Below the pieces are notes generated by a model that worked only from the letters and a program-made list of their open reading frames with translations, ran no database searches and was not told where the DNA came from. From assembly GCF_016758115.1 (NCBI RefSeq), contig NZ_WIVG01000007.1, positions 1 through 44,989 of the forward strand: DNA of 44,989 nt, in the 5' to 3' direction. This DNA is from Lactococcus garvieae (lineage in GTDB: Bacteria; Bacillota; Bacilli; Lactobacillales; Streptococcaceae). A program made the position numbers and the translations under genes. The first letter of the stretch is position 1; the number at the start of each line of letters is the position of its first letter. Positions 36,390 to 44,989 of the stretch are shown piece by piece.

Positions 36390-39300
36390 ATGAAAAAAAC
36401 TATGGATGGGAACATGGCCGCAGCCCATGTGGCGTATGCTTTCTCTGAGATTGCAATGATTTACCCCATTACTCCAAGTTCGCCAATGGCAGATTATACA
36501 GATGCTTGGTCGATATCAGGACGAAAAAATATTTGGGGACAGACTGTAAAATTAAGTGAGATGCAGTCAGAGGCAGGAGCTGCTGGAGCTCTGCATGGTG
36601 CCATAAAGGCGGGAGCCTTGGCAACGACATTTACGTCTTCTCAAGGCCTTTTGCTCATGTTGCCCAATATGTACAAAATGGCGGGAGAACTCCTTCCAGG
36701 AGTTATTCATGTCGCTGCGCGTGCTATAGCTACTGGGGCACTTAATATTTCGGGAGATCATTCGGATGTCATGGCCGCACGTTCGACAGGTTTTGCCATG
36801 CTGGCGGCCTCCAGTGTTCAGGAAGTTATGGATTTATCAGCTGTGTCACATTTGACAAGCATTGAGGCTTCCCTGCCTTTCCTGAACTTTTTTGATGGCT
36901 TCCGCACCTCACACGAAATACAAAAAATTGATGTGCTAGACTATGAAGATTTAGCAAAATTAATCAACCAGGAGAAGCTTGCAGCCTTTCGTAACCGTGC
37001 AATGAATCCCGATCATCCCACTGTTTCAGGAACTAATCAGAATGCGGATATCTATTTCCAACAACGTGAAACAGTTAACCCTTATTACGATGAACTTCCG
37101 TTTCTTGTCCAAAAGTATATGAAAGCAATCAACAGGTTGCGGGGGACAGATTATGATTTGGTTGACTACTATGGTGTACCAGATGCAGAGGAAGTCATTG
37201 TAAGCATGGGGTCTGTTGCAGGTACAATTAAGCAAACAGTTGATTATCTCAATGCTCAAGGGAGAAAAGTCGGTTTTCTTAATATACACCTTTACCGTCC
37301 TTTCCCTTCGGAAAACTTCTTGGAAAAATTACCTCAAACAGTAGAGTCAATCGCAGTGCTTGACCGTACTAAAGAAGCGGGAAGTAATGCTGAACCTCTC
37401 CTACTGGATGTTAGGGATGTACTTTTTGATTATGATATCTCAGTAAGCGGTGGACGATATGGTATTGGGGGGAAAGATACGCGGCCCGAGCATATTTTAG
37501 CTGTTTTTGAACATTTGCGAAATAAAAAAGTCACCAAGAGCTTCACCATTGGTATAGAAGATGATGTAACAAGGCTGTCTTTACCTATCCAAGATGGTCT
37601 TGATCTTACCTCACCATCTACCTATCAAGCAAAATTTTGGGGATTTGGTTCAGACGGTACTGTAGGAGCAAATAAGGCTGCAATCAAGATTATCGGAGAC
37701 AACACAGATAAATATGTTCAAGGTGCTTTTGAATATGATTCAAAAAAATCCGGCGGACTCACAGTAAGTCATTTACGCTTTGGTGATCACCCGATTCAGT
37801 CAGAGTACATGATTTCCCATCCTGACTTCGTTGCATGTCATAATACAACATACGTCCGCCAATATGACTTGCTAAAAGGCTTACGAAAAGGCGGTGTTTT
37901 CCTTCTCAATACAGGCTGGACAGATGAGCAACTTGACCGTAATTTGCCAAGCAAGTTAAAACATTATATTGCAGAAAATAATATCCAGTTTTATAGCATT
38001 GATGCGGCAAAGATTGCCCAAATGACAGGACTAGGGCGGCGCATCAATACAATCATGCAAGTGGCTTTCTTTAAGCTTGCAGAGATAATGCCTTTTGATA
38101 AGGTTTATGAGATTCTTAAACAAGATGCACAAAAATATGCGCGAAAATCACCTGAAATCGTAGCGCAAAATCTACAAGCCATGGAAGAAGCCTTGACGCA
38201 TCTTCACAGGGTAAAAGTACCAGAAACTTGGGGCTCAGTCGAAGTGGCAGAAGCAAAGGCAGTCCAAGCAGAAACTGCGCGTAAGCGATATGTTTTTAAT
38301 TTCCTAGATAAGGTCAATGCCTTTGAGGGAGAGCAGCTGACTGTGCAGGATGTAGCTACTAATGTCACTGCTGGAAGTAGTCCCTTAGGCATCTCGGCCT
38401 TTGAAAAACGTGGTATAGCTCTGGAAGTTCCTGAGTGGAATGGGGAGGCTTGCATCCAATGTAATGAGTGCTCCTTTGTTTGTCCACATGCGGCTATTCG
38501 TCCTTTCCTTGCAGACGAAGATGAATGGAATGTAGCTCCAGAAGGCTTTCAGGTTATGGATTATCGGGGTAAAGACGGCCTCAAGTATCGGATTCAGGTT
38601 TCAATTGAAGATTGTACCGGTTGTGGCCTTTGTGTAGAAGCTTGTCCTAAAAAGGGAGAAGCACTTAAGATGGTATCTTATGAGAGTCAAAAAGAGCAAG
38701 CTGTAAACTGGGCTTTTGGAATGACACTCAAGCAAAAGGAAAACCCAGCTCGTCCCGGTACGGTCGCAGGTACGCAGTTTAATCAACCGCTCTTTGAATT
38801 CTCAGGGGCTTGTTCAGGTTGTGGTGAAACACCTTATATCAAACTTTTGACTCAGATGTTTGGGGATCGCATGATGATTTCCAATGCTACAGGATGTTCA
38901 TCAATTTACGGTGGAACGCAGGCTGCGCCCTATACAACTAATGATGAGGGGCAAGGTCCCGCTTGGTCCAACTCGCTTTTTGAAGACAATGCGGAGTATG
39001 GTTATGGCATGTGGTTTGCCAGTCAAACCCGGCGTCAAAAACTTGCTGAGACCGTTAAATCTGCCCTGCCAGAAATGTCTGAAAACTTAACGGATCTAGC
39101 TAAAGATTGGCTTACACATTTGGATGACTCTGAAGGAACGCGCGCGCGTGCTGAAAAATTCAAGGCTTTATTAAAAGAGGAAAAAGAAAAATCAGAAGTC
39201 CTGCAAGAAATTTATAAAGAGAAAGACCAGTTTGTTAAACCTACACAATGGATATTTGGTGGTGATGGCTGGGCCTATGACATTGGTTTTGGTGGCTTAG

Positions 39301-40046
39301 ATCACGTTATTGCAAGTGGTGCAGATGTGAATATTCTGGTCATGGACAATGAAGTTTATGCTAATACTGGGGGACAAGTTTTCAAGGGCACGCCAGCCAG
39401 TGCTATCGCACAGTTTGCTTCTGGCGGGAAAGTTGCCGCTAAGAAGGATCTAGGATTTATGGCTATGACTTACGGCAATGTCTACGTTGCTCAAATAGCC
39501 AGCGGTGCCAATATGATGCAGACCATCAAGGCTTTCGATGAGGCAGAAAAACATAAAGGACCTTCACTGATCATTGCCTATACACCTTGTATCGCACACG
39601 GCAACTATGAAGGAATGAGTAAAGTTCTTGATGAGGCAAAAGCGGCAGTAAATAGTGGTTACTGGCAGCTTTATCGCTATAATCCAGCACTTGAGGAAGC
39701 AGGAAAAAATCCACTCACTTTAGATTTCAAACGCCCAGACTTTACAAAAGTAAGAGAAGTTCTCATGAAACAATCGCGTTTTGCAAACCTTATGAAAGTC
39801 AATGCAGAGCAGGCAGAACTGCTCTATGCAAAAGCAGCAAGTGATGCAAGGAAAAAATTCCTAAGGTATGCACGTGTATCAGGGGACTATGATAAATTTA
39901 TAGAACGGGAAAGCAAGAGCTCTGGTACGAAAGTTGAGAGACCCGTGCGTGAAAAAAGAGAACGTAAAATGCGTCCCGTGGATCCTGAACGTGAAGCAAG
40001 ACGTGCGGCAAGAAAGGCGGCACGTCAAGCTCAGGAGGCGAAATAA
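36390..40046 (+). CDS. nifJ: pyruvate:ferredoxin (flavodoxin) oxidoreductase
   Basis: A large single-chain enzyme of 1218 residues turning pyruvate and CoA into acetyl-CoA and CO2 with reduction of ferredoxin or flavodoxin; oxygen-sensitive in most hosts. The pyruvate-binding start MAAAHVAYAFSEIAMIYPIT is conserved and fixes the start at 36390 (AAGGA upstream). Two 4Fe-4S motifs are present: CIQCNECSFVCP and CTGCGLCVEACP, near 690 and 745. The TPP domain shows FGGDGWAYDIGFGG and MDNEVYANTG. The last 45 residues are an extra, strongly basic Arg/Lys/Ala tail beyond the family core. Confidence 0.96.
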   Translation: MKKTMDGNMAAAHVAYAFSEIAMIYPITPSSPMADYTDAWSISGRKNIWGQTVKLSEMQSEAGAAGALHGAIKAGALATTFTSSQGLLLMLPNMYKMAGELLPGVIHVAARAIATGALNISGDHSDVMAARSTGFAMLAASSVQEVMDLSAVSHLTSIEASLPFLNFFDGFRTSHEIQKIDVLDYEDLAKLINQEKLAAFRNRAMNPDHPTVSGTNQNADIYFQQRETVNPYYDELPFLVQKYMKAINRLRGTDYDLVDYYGVPDAEEVIVSMGSVAGTIKQTVDYLNAQGRKVGFLNIHLYRPFPSENFLEKLPQTVESIAVLDRTKEAGSNAEPLLLDVRDVLFDYDISVSGGRYGIGGKDTRPEHILAVFEHLRNKKVTKSFTIGIEDDVTRLSLPIQDGLDLTSPSTYQAKFWGFGSDGTVGANKAAIKIIGDNTDKYVQGAFEYDSKKSGGLTVSHLRFGDHPIQSEYMISHPDFVACHNTTYVRQYDLLKGLRKGGVFLLNTGWTDEQLDRNLPSKLKHYIAENNIQFYSIDAAKIAQMTGLGRRINTIMQVAFFKLAEIMPFDKVYEILKQDAQKYARKSPEIVAQNLQAMEEALTHLHRVKVPETWGSVEVAEAKAVQAETARKRYVFNFLDKVNAFEGEQLTVQDVATNVTAGSSPLGISAFEKRGIALEVPEWNGEACIQCNECSFVCPHAAIRPFLADEDEWNVAPEGFQVMDYRGKDGLKYRIQVSIEDCTGCGLCVEACPKKGEALKMVSYESQKEQAVNWAFGMTLKQKENPARPGTVAGTQFNQPLFEFSGACSGCGETPYIKLLTQMFGDRMMISNATGCSSIYGGTQAAPYTTNDEGQGPAWSNSLFEDNAEYGYGMWFASQTRRQKLAETVKSALPEMSENLTDLAKDWLTHLDDSEGTRARAEKFKALLKEEKEKSEVLQEIYKEKDQFVKPTQWIFGGDGWAYDIGFGGLDHVIASGADVNILVMDNEVYANTGGQVFKGTPASAIAQFASGGKVAAKKDLGFMAMTYGNVYVAQIASGANMMQTIKAFDEAEKHKGPSLIIAYTPCIAHGNYEGMSKVLDEAKAAVNSGYWQLYRYNPALEEAGKNPLTLDFKRPDFTKVREVLMKQSRFANLMKVNAEQAELLYAKAASDARKKFLRYARVSGDYDKFIERESKSSGTKVERPVREKRERKMRPVDPEREARRAARKAARQAQEAK

Positions 40047-40053
40047 AAAGAGG

Positions 40054-40081
40054 AACAGCGACAGTAGGGCGCTGTTTTTTC
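40054..40081 (+). terminator. terminator of nifJ
   Basis: AACAGCG and CGCTGTT pair across nine bases, followed by T residues, just after the nifJ stop. Confidence 0.8.
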
Positions 40082-40186
40082 GTGAGATGTTGAAGAGGGG
40101 AGAGAATTATAGAAGGGGGCACTAATTTATTTGGAAAAGTTTGAGACTCCTAATATATCAGATAAGAGCCGCTTTTCTGCTTTTTT

Positions 40187-40195
40187 TGTTATAAT
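40187..40195 (+). promoter_or_regulatory. extended -10 promoter of cdaA-cdaR-glmM
   Basis: TGT followed by a perfect TATAAT. AAGGAGGGGAG lies before the start, so this mRNA has a normal leader. Confidence 0.6.
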
Positions 40196-40227
40196 AGAAA
40201 AGAATAATTCAGTAAGGAGGGGAGTAT

Positions 40228-41055
40228 GTGAGTGATTTTAGTCAAATCTTTAATCTTGATTTTTGGCAAAAAATACTGGAACTCAATCAGTCGCCTTTGC
40301 GCGTCATCATTTCGATTATTGACATCGCCATTGTTAGCTTTTTCCTTTATTTAGCTATGCGTTTTGTCCAAGGAACGAAGCTGGTTAGTCTGGTACGCGG
40401 TGTTATCATTTTTGTGCTTATAAGAATAGTCGCAGGTCTAATAGGACTGACCACACTGGAGTGGCTACTGAACCAAGTGATTACTTACGGAGCCATTGCC
40501 GGTGTTATTATCTTCCAGCCAGAAATTCGCAGAGCTCTAGAAGGCTTAGGGCGCACACCAAATCGTCTATCTGCAGGCCGTGCTAAGTCAATAAACAGTT
40601 ACATCGATGCCTATGAAAAGTCTTTTTCCTATATGTCCGAACGTAAAATCGGTGCACTGATTGCCATTGAGCGGACACAAACTTTGAGTGAATATGCCTC
40701 GACAGGAATCAGATTGGATGCGGATATCTCTAGCGAACTGATTATCAATATCTTTATTCCTAATACGCCTTTACATGACGGAGCTGTCATCATTCAAGAC
40801 GACAAAATTGCTGTAACTAGCGCCTATCTCCCCCTAACTGAAAAAATGGGTATTTCGAAAGAATTTGGTACACGTCACCGAGCAGCTATCGGTCTTTCAG
40901 AGGCTTCAGATGCTCTAGTGCTTGTAGTGTCAGAGGAAACCGGAGGAATATCAATTGCCTATAATGGTGAATTGTATGCAGATATTTCAAAAGAAGTATT
41001 CCATGAAAAACTCACTGCTATTTTAGGACCAGAAGAAACAGGAGGCAAAAAATAA
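40228..41055 (+). CDS. cdaA: membrane diadenylate cyclase
   Basis: Synthesises the second messenger c-di-AMP from two ATP. 275 residues, with three membrane segments (about 25-100) and a cytoplasmic DAC domain holding DGA (184-186) and RHR (216-218), both required for catalysis. The start is GTG at 40228; an ATG two bases earlier is out of frame and stops at once. The stop codon overlaps the cdaR start. The cdaA-cdaR-glmM order is conserved in Firmicutes and links c-di-AMP to wall synthesis and osmotic balance. Confidence 0.97.
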   Translation: MSDFSQIFNLDFWQKILELNQSPLRVIISIIDIAIVSFFLYLAMRFVQGTKLVSLVRGVIIFVLIRIVAGLIGLTTLEWLLNQVITYGAIAGVIIFQPEIRRALEGLGRTPNRLSAGRAKSINSYIDAYEKSFSYMSERKIGALIAIERTQTLSEYASTGIRLDADISSELIINIFIPNTPLHDGAVIIQDDKIAVTSAYLPLTEKMGISKEFGTRHRAAIGLSEASDALVLVVSEETGGISIAYNGELYADISKEVFHEKLTAILGPEETGGKK

Positions 41056-42008
41056 TGAAAAATAATTTTTTCGCTTCAAAGCTTTTTACAATATTAGCAT
41101 CAATTTTCTTTGCAGTTATTTTGTTTTTTAATGCTAGTTCCGTTGCCTTGAGAAATCAAGGAAATTCGACTACCGGAGAGGTTTATGCGACGACCATTTC
41201 CAATGTTCCCATTGAGCTTAAGTATAATACGGACGAGTACTTTGCTAGTGGTTACAATAATACAGCAAATGTCTATTTGACCAGCTACAATCGCGTGCAA
41301 ATCAGTACGGAAGAAAATCCAGATTCGCGCAATTTCTATCTTGTCGTGGATTTATCCAATGCCAGAGAAGGAACGGTCACAATGCCTGTTCGGATTCAGC
41401 AGCTTCCCAATGGGATCAATGCACAGATTGAACCGACGACCTTGACGGTTCGCTTAGAGAAAAAAGCCAGTGCAGAGTTTAACGTTACACCTGTGATTGA
41501 GGAAGCTCAACTGCCAGAAGGTTTTAAAGTTAACGATATAAATCTGAGTCAAGAAAAAGTTAAAGTAACAGCGGGAGAGAGCAGCATTAAGCAAATTCAT
41601 GCTATTCAGGCGGCCTTGCCAAGTGATGCTTACCTGAACGATGATTACTCTGGTACAGTGACATTGCACGCTGTTGATGCTGATGGCAAATTACTTCCTG
41701 CACAAATCAGTCCTGCCACAGTTCAGATGAAAGTAAGTGTAGAGAAGCCTTCGAAAACAGTTCCTGTTCATGTGAAAAAAACAGGGACCATGGATCAAAG
41801 TCTCTCGGATATAAAAACGTCACTTTCGCATAAAACAGTGACGATTTCAGGAGAACAAAGTGCTCTGGATAAAGTTGATAGCGTAGATGCGACAGTAAGC
41901 ATATCTGGCGTTACGCAGAAAGAAACAGTGAATGGTGATATCCAAGCAGATGGAGTAAGTGTTAAACCGAGTCAAGTAGAAGTCACATTGACTCCGGTAA
42001 AAAAATAG
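41055..42008 (+). CDS. cdaR: YbbR-domain regulator of CdaA
   Basis: A 317-residue membrane-anchored protein. One hydrophobic segment (about 9-30) is followed by an extracellular region of about three YbbR repeats (visible as recurring V.V.L.KK or .ATVSISG-like endings near 133, 220 and 310). It modulates CdaA activity in related bacteria. It starts on the last base of cdaA, and glmM follows after 26 bases. Confidence 0.92.
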   Translation: MKNNFFASKLFTILASIFFAVILFFNASSVALRNQGNSTTGEVYATTISNVPIELKYNTDEYFASGYNNTANVYLTSYNRVQISTEENPDSRNFYLVVDLSNAREGTVTMPVRIQQLPNGINAQIEPTTLTVRLEKKASAEFNVTPVIEEAQLPEGFKVNDINLSQEKVKVTAGESSIKQIHAIQAALPSDAYLNDDYSGTVTLHAVDADGKLLPAQISPATVQMKVSVEKPSKTVPVHVKKTGTMDQSLSDIKTSLSHKTVTISGEQSALDKVDSVDATVSISGVTQKETVNGDIQADGVSVKPSQVEVTLTPVKK

Positions 42009-42034
42009 TTGAGTGAAAAGGAAAGAAAAATAAA

Positions 42035-43396
42035 ATGGGTAAATATTTTGGAACAGATGGTGTTCGTGGAGAAGCAAATGTGGAATTGACGCCAGAGCTG
42101 GCTTTTAAGCTTGGACGGTTTGGAGGCTATGTTCTTAGTCAGCACGAAGTTGGAACGCCTAAGGTGTATGTTGCGCGTGATCCGCGTATCTCTGGGCAAA
42201 TGCTTTCTACAAGTCTAATATCTGGGCTTTTATCTGTGGGGATCGAAGTCTATGACTTAGGCGTTATTGCCACACCAGGTGTTGCCTATTTAGTCCGTAA
42301 AGAAGAGGCTTCTGCAGGAGTAATGATTTCTGCGAGTCATAACCCAGCTTTGGACAATGGGATTAAATTCTTTGGATCAGATGGTTTTAAACTTGACGAT
42401 GACAAAGAACTAGAAATTGAAGCGCTAATTGATGCAGAAGAAGACAAGTTGCCTCGACCATCTGCTGAAGGGCTTGGTATTTTACATGACTACAATGAAG
42501 CTGTTCGTAAATATCAGGCATTTCTGAAAGCAACAGCTGAGGGTGATTTTGAGGGCTACAAGGTTGTATTGGATACAGCCAATGGTGCTGCATATACATC
42601 AGCTCGTGCCGTTTTTGCGGACTTAAATGCAGAGTTAACAGTGATTGGTGAAAATCCAAATGGTCTCAACATTAATGAAGGTGTTGGCTCTACTCATCCA
42701 GAAAAAACAGCAGATACAGTGCTGGAAACGGGGAGCGACATTGGTCTGGCTTTCGATGGAGATGCAGATCGCCTCATTGCAGTTGATGAAAAAGGTCAAG
42801 TAGTAGATGGCGATAAGATCATGTTTATTGTCGGGAAATACTTGCTTGAGCGAGGACGATTGGTAAAAGATACCGTTGTAACAACTGTAATGTCTAACCT
42901 CGGTTTTCACTTAGCGCTTGAAGAATCTGGTATGAACTCTGTTGTGACTGCTGTAGGTGACCGTTATGTTGTTGAAGAAATGCGTAAAAACAATTACAAT
43001 TTTGGAGGAGAGCAGTCAGGTCACATGGTCTTCTTGGATTATAATACAACAGGAGACGGTCAACTTTCAGCCATTCAACTTTTAAAGGTAATGCGTGAAA
43101 CAGGGAAAAAGTTATCAGAATTAGCCGCCGAAGTAGCTATCTATCCACAAAAATTGGTGAATGTCCGTGTGGCAAATAATGCTGCCAAAGAAGGGGCAAT
43201 GGATATCCCAGCCATTCGCGAAGTGATTGCAAGGATGGAAGAAAAAATGAATGGCAAAGGCCGTATCTTAGTGCGTCCAAGTGGGACAGAACCTCTTCTT
43301 CGCGTTATGGCAGAAGCTCCAACCGATGAAGAAGTGAACGATGTTGTTGATACAATTGTTGATGTCGTGAAAGAAGAAATTGGTGTAAAACTATAA
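42035..43396 (+). CDS. glmM: phosphoglucosamine mutase
   Basis: Interconverts glucosamine-6-phosphate and glucosamine-1-phosphate for UDP-GlcNAc and peptidoglycan synthesis. 453 residues. The phosphoserine is Ser101 in [12 protein letters not shown]. The metal site is DGDADR (about 240-245), and the phosphate-binding [12 protein letters not shown] lies near the C-terminus. Third gene of the c-di-AMP operon; in related species CdaA and GlmM interact directly. Confidence 0.97.
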   Translation: MGKYFGTDGVRGEANVELTPELAFKLGRFGGYVLSQHEVGTPKVYVARDPRISGQMLSTSLISGLLSVGIEVYDLGVIATPGVAYLVRKEEASAGVMISASHNPALDNGIKFFGSDGFKLDDDKELEIEALIDAEEDKLPRPSAEGLGILHDYNEAVRKYQAFLKATAEGDFEGYKVVLDTANGAAYTSARAVFADLNAELTVIGENPNGLNINEGVGSTHPEKTADTVLETGSDIGLAFDGDADRLIAVDEKGQVVDGDKIMFIVGKYLLERGRLVKDTVVTTVMSNLGFHLALEESGMNSVVTAVGDRYVVEEMRKNNYNFGGEQSGHMVFLDYNTTGDGQLSAIQLLKVMRETGKKLSELAAEVAIYPQKLVNVRVANNAAKEGAMDIPAIREVIARMEEKMNGKGRILVRPSGTEPLLRVMAEAPTDEEVNDVVDTIVDVVKEEIGVKL

Positions 43397-43440
43397 TGAG
43401 ATGTTTTCACCGTGTGTAAAGTTAAACGATTTATAGCGTA

Positions 43441-43466
43441 GAGACTCCTAGCGGGTCTCTTTTTTA
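43441..43466 (+). terminator. terminator of cdaA-cdaR-glmM
   Basis: GAGAC and GTCTC pair across TCCTAGCGG and are followed by six or more T. Confidence 0.8.
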
Positions 43467-43669
43467 TAAACTGTGGTATGATGTCTAACTTCTTTCACGC
43501 AAGAAGATAGGCTATGGGGCTATTATTAAATACTGTAACCTCGCTGTTGACTAAATTACTTAATGTGACTAGTGAAGTTAAATGTGTTACAATTAAGATA
43601 AATGAAATAATAAGATGATATTTTAAGCGTAAATATTGATGAGCCATAACAAAACGTAAAAGAGGAAAA

Positions 43670-44179
43670 ATGATGTTTGGTAACAGCCGCAGAGAGAAAG
43701 TGCCCCTTGAAGACAGTAAACTTTATGCACCTATGGATGGTGAAGTCTTTGAACTAACAAAAGTTTCCGAAAATATTTTTGCTCAAAAACTAATGGGTGA
43801 GGGCTATGCTATTGAACCAACAGCTACAAGTACGACAGCGAAAATATACAGTCCTGTAAGTGGAAGAGTGACTATTAGCCAGGGGCATGCGGTAGGATTG
43901 CGCCGAACAGATGGTCTTGATATTTTCCTACATATCGGCATTGATACTGTGAGTTTAAATGGTGAACCTTTTGACATAAACCTGAAAATTGGTGATTTTG
44001 TCAAAGGGGGTGAAAAAATTGGGAGTGTGAAGTGGTCCGAGATACAAAAGGCTAACCTCCCCTTGACGACCACTGTTTTGATCACAAATACGGCTAAAGC
44101 TTTGGAAGATTTGAATATGAACTATGGCTTCGCATCTGGGGCAGAAGTTGTGGGGGAAGCCAAGGCTAAACAACTTTAG
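43670..44179 (+). CDS. stand-alone PTS EIIA component, glucose family
   Basis: A 169-residue cytoplasmic phosphocarrier of the Glc-type EIIA family. The phosphorylated His is H88 in DIFLHIGIDT, and the supporting His is H73 in GHAVG. YAPMDGEVFEL and IYSPVSGRVT are typical of the fold. No EIIB or EIIC is nearby, so it probably serves a permease encoded elsewhere or has a regulatory role. GAGGAAAA precedes the paired ATGs. The start could be the second Met. Confidence 0.92.
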   Translation: MMFGNSRREKVPLEDSKLYAPMDGEVFELTKVSENIFAQKLMGEGYAIEPTATSTTAKIYSPVSGRVTISQGHAVGLRRTDGLDIFLHIGIDTVSLNGEPFDINLKIGDFVKGGEKIGSVKWSEIQKANLPLTTTVLITNTAKALEDLNMNYGFASGAEVVGEAKAKQL

Positions 44180-44259
44180 AGCTTGGTATAGGTGCTCTTT
44201 GTTTGTGAGAAAAAGGATAGCTTCAAAGAAAGATGAAGCATGTAGGCGATGCATGGGAT

Positions 44260-44292
44260 ATGCAAGAGATTAAGATGCTCTTGCATTTTTTG
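44260..44292 (+). terminator. terminator downstream of the EIIA gene
   Basis: ATGCAAGAG and CTCTTGCAT form a perfect 9-bp stem, followed by T residues. A weaker hairpin (AGAGC/GCTCT) lies nearer the gene, at about 44178-44202. Confidence 0.8.
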
Positions 44293-44342
44293 ATTTTACA
44301 AGATTACTGAATCCCTGCTTTCTCATCAAACACTCATTTCAT

Positions 44343-44371
44343 TTGACCTTTTTTTTTTTTTATACTATAGA
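44343..44371 (+). promoter_or_regulatory. promoter with T13 tract, second copy
   Basis: TTGACC (44343-44348), thirteen T (44349-44361), then ATACTATAGA. With TATAGA (44366-44371) the spacer is 17 bases, the optimum. Bases from 44319 to about 44381 are the same as those before the first gene copy except for the T count. Confidence 0.6.
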
Positions 44372-44382
44372 CTCAGAAAGTG

Positions 44383-44436
44383 GACGTAACATTAGAAATG
44401 AAGTTGTAATGAAAATACAAAACCACAGGTTACGTC
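44383..44436 (+). repeat. inverted repeat in the 5' leader, second copy
   Basis: GACGTAAC (44383-44390) and GTTACGTC (44429-44436) are perfect 8-bp arms; the right arm abuts the ribosome-binding site AAAGGAGGAG (44437-44446). Compared with the first copy, several arm bases differ, yet a similar stem is kept. Confidence 0.6.
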
Positions 44437-44449
44437 AAAGGAGGAGTTT

Positions 44450-44989
44450 ATAACACCAGAAAAGAAAAAACAGCGGCGGCTGCGCAACCTCGTGCTTCTG
44501 TCGCACTTGTTACTTGCAGTAGGCGGCACCTTCGCCTTCCAAGCCTTCAACCAGCGGGCCATCAATGACCGGCTGAATGACGTTCAAGTTAATGTCGGTG
44601 GTCGTGTTCACGACTACTACAACCGAGACACCGAAAATAAGGACGTCTTCGTAGAAAACTATGGCGAACGGCCTATTATGGCACGGATACGGCTGTCCGA
44701 GTTTCTAGAAACCCGACAAACGGGTGAGACGGACTTCACGCCCTTAGTTTCTGGCAGTCAGCGCGACCAACTTGACAGCTGGACCACCTGGATTCCAAGC
44801 TCAGACAATATAAATGTCCGTGCAAATGTTGGAAACTCTGATGCCTTCAACCGTTACTCACGCTTGACCTTTGGCTGGAGCCGTGAAGGAGAATTCGCTC
44901 CTTGGTATATGCCCACCTTCAACCATGATAACTTGGACCTGATGACAGCTGCTGCAGGTCATGCCCGAGACTATATTGCAGGTGGCGGA
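44450..44989 (+). CDS. second copy of the SipW/TasA-type secreted protein, ATA start, cut by window end
   Basis: An open frame of 180 codons to the window edge, closely related to the protein at 16217-17857. The first 85 residues are almost identical (NVGGRVHDYYNRDTENKDVF is shared), then similarity falls. The ATG is replaced by ATA in an otherwise identical AAAGGAGGAGTTT context. The upstream frame offers no ATG, GTG or TTG before a stop, and the next internal Met lies past the signal segment. The signal core carries a His (LLSHLLLAVGG) where the first copy has Leu. It may start weakly at AUA, or be a silent copy. The rest of the gene lies outside the window. Confidence 0.6.
   Translation, partial: MTPEKKKQRRLRNLVLLSHLLLAVGGTFAFQAFNQRAINDRLNDVQVNVGGRVHDYYNRDTENKDVFVENYGERPIMARIRLSEFLETRQTGETDFTPLVSGSQRDQLDSWTTWIPSSDNINVRANVGNSDAFNRYSRLTFGWSREGEFAPWYMPTFNHDNLDLMTAAAGHARDYIAGGG

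Overview
The window looks like chromosomal DNA of a low-GC Gram-positive coccus of the Streptococcaceae, most likely a Lactococcus outside the L. lactis core. The evidence is gene order: tyrS divergent from pbp1b; pepA divergent from a DUF4651-like gene, a thioredoxin and ytpR; ssb followed by groESL with a CIRCE operator; the cdaA-cdaR-glmM operon; and a free-standing nifJ. Species cannot be assigned from the window alone. I see no rRNA, tRNA or CRISPR array.

Layout. 0-2.7 kb: a CPA1 Na+/H+ antiporter and a small coiled-coil protein, both minus strand. 2.8-6.7 kb: tyrS (minus) and the class A penicillin-binding protein gene pbp1b (plus), divergent. 6.7-8.5 kb: two overlapping O6-alkylguanine-alkyltransferase genes facing a PAP2 phosphatase. 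8.6-11.5 kb: pepA, then DUF4651-like, thioredoxin-like, ytpR and a short ssb. 11.5-12.1 kb: a gene-poor stretch with a probable DUF805 pseudogene. 12.1-14.1 kb: groES-groEL. 14.2-18.0 kb: an accessory island with an integrase relic, a bile-salt-hydrolase-like gene and a GC-rich secreted-protein gene with a SipW/TasA-type signal. 18.1-21.3 kb: a second class A PBP, translationally coupled to a PASTA-domain membrane protein. 21.5-24.5 kb: ligA and a lipid/diacylglycerol kinase gene. 24.7-35.9 kb: an alpha-glucoside regulon (ABC ATPase, LacI-type regulator, RDD protein, small membrane protein, GH65 phosphorylase, malE-malF-malG, second GH65 phosphorylase, beta-phosphoglucomutase), tied together by cre-like sites and CTAAAACGTTTTAG-type operators. 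36.0-40.0 kb: an IS relic and nifJ. 40.2-43.4 kb: cdaA-cdaR-glmM (c-di-AMP and wall precursor synthesis). 43.7-44.2 kb: a stand-alone PTS EIIA(Glc)-type protein. 44.3 kb to the end: a second, truncated-by-window copy of the GC-rich secreted-protein gene.

How the genes work together. The sugar regulon imports an alpha-glucobiose by ABC transport, splits it with phosphate (GH65) to glucose and beta-glucose-1-phosphate, and converts the latter to glucose-6-phosphate with PgmB. Several envelope genes are spread through the window (two class A PBPs, a PASTA partner, GlmM, CdaA).

The most unusual signal is the pair of secreted-protein genes at 16.2 and 44.45 kb. They share a nearly identical leader cassette, with a T12 or T13 homopolymer filling the spacer between the -35 and -10 boxes and a conserved inverted repeat ending at the ribosome-binding site. 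The second copy has lost its ATG (ATA instead) and carries a His inside its signal-peptide core. This suggests a phase-variable surface-protein family with a silent or poorly expressed copy. Separately, four genes (pbp1b, ogt, the DUF4651-like gene, ligA) have an extended -10 box 6-7 bases before the ATG and no ribosome-binding site, which predicts leaderless mRNAs.
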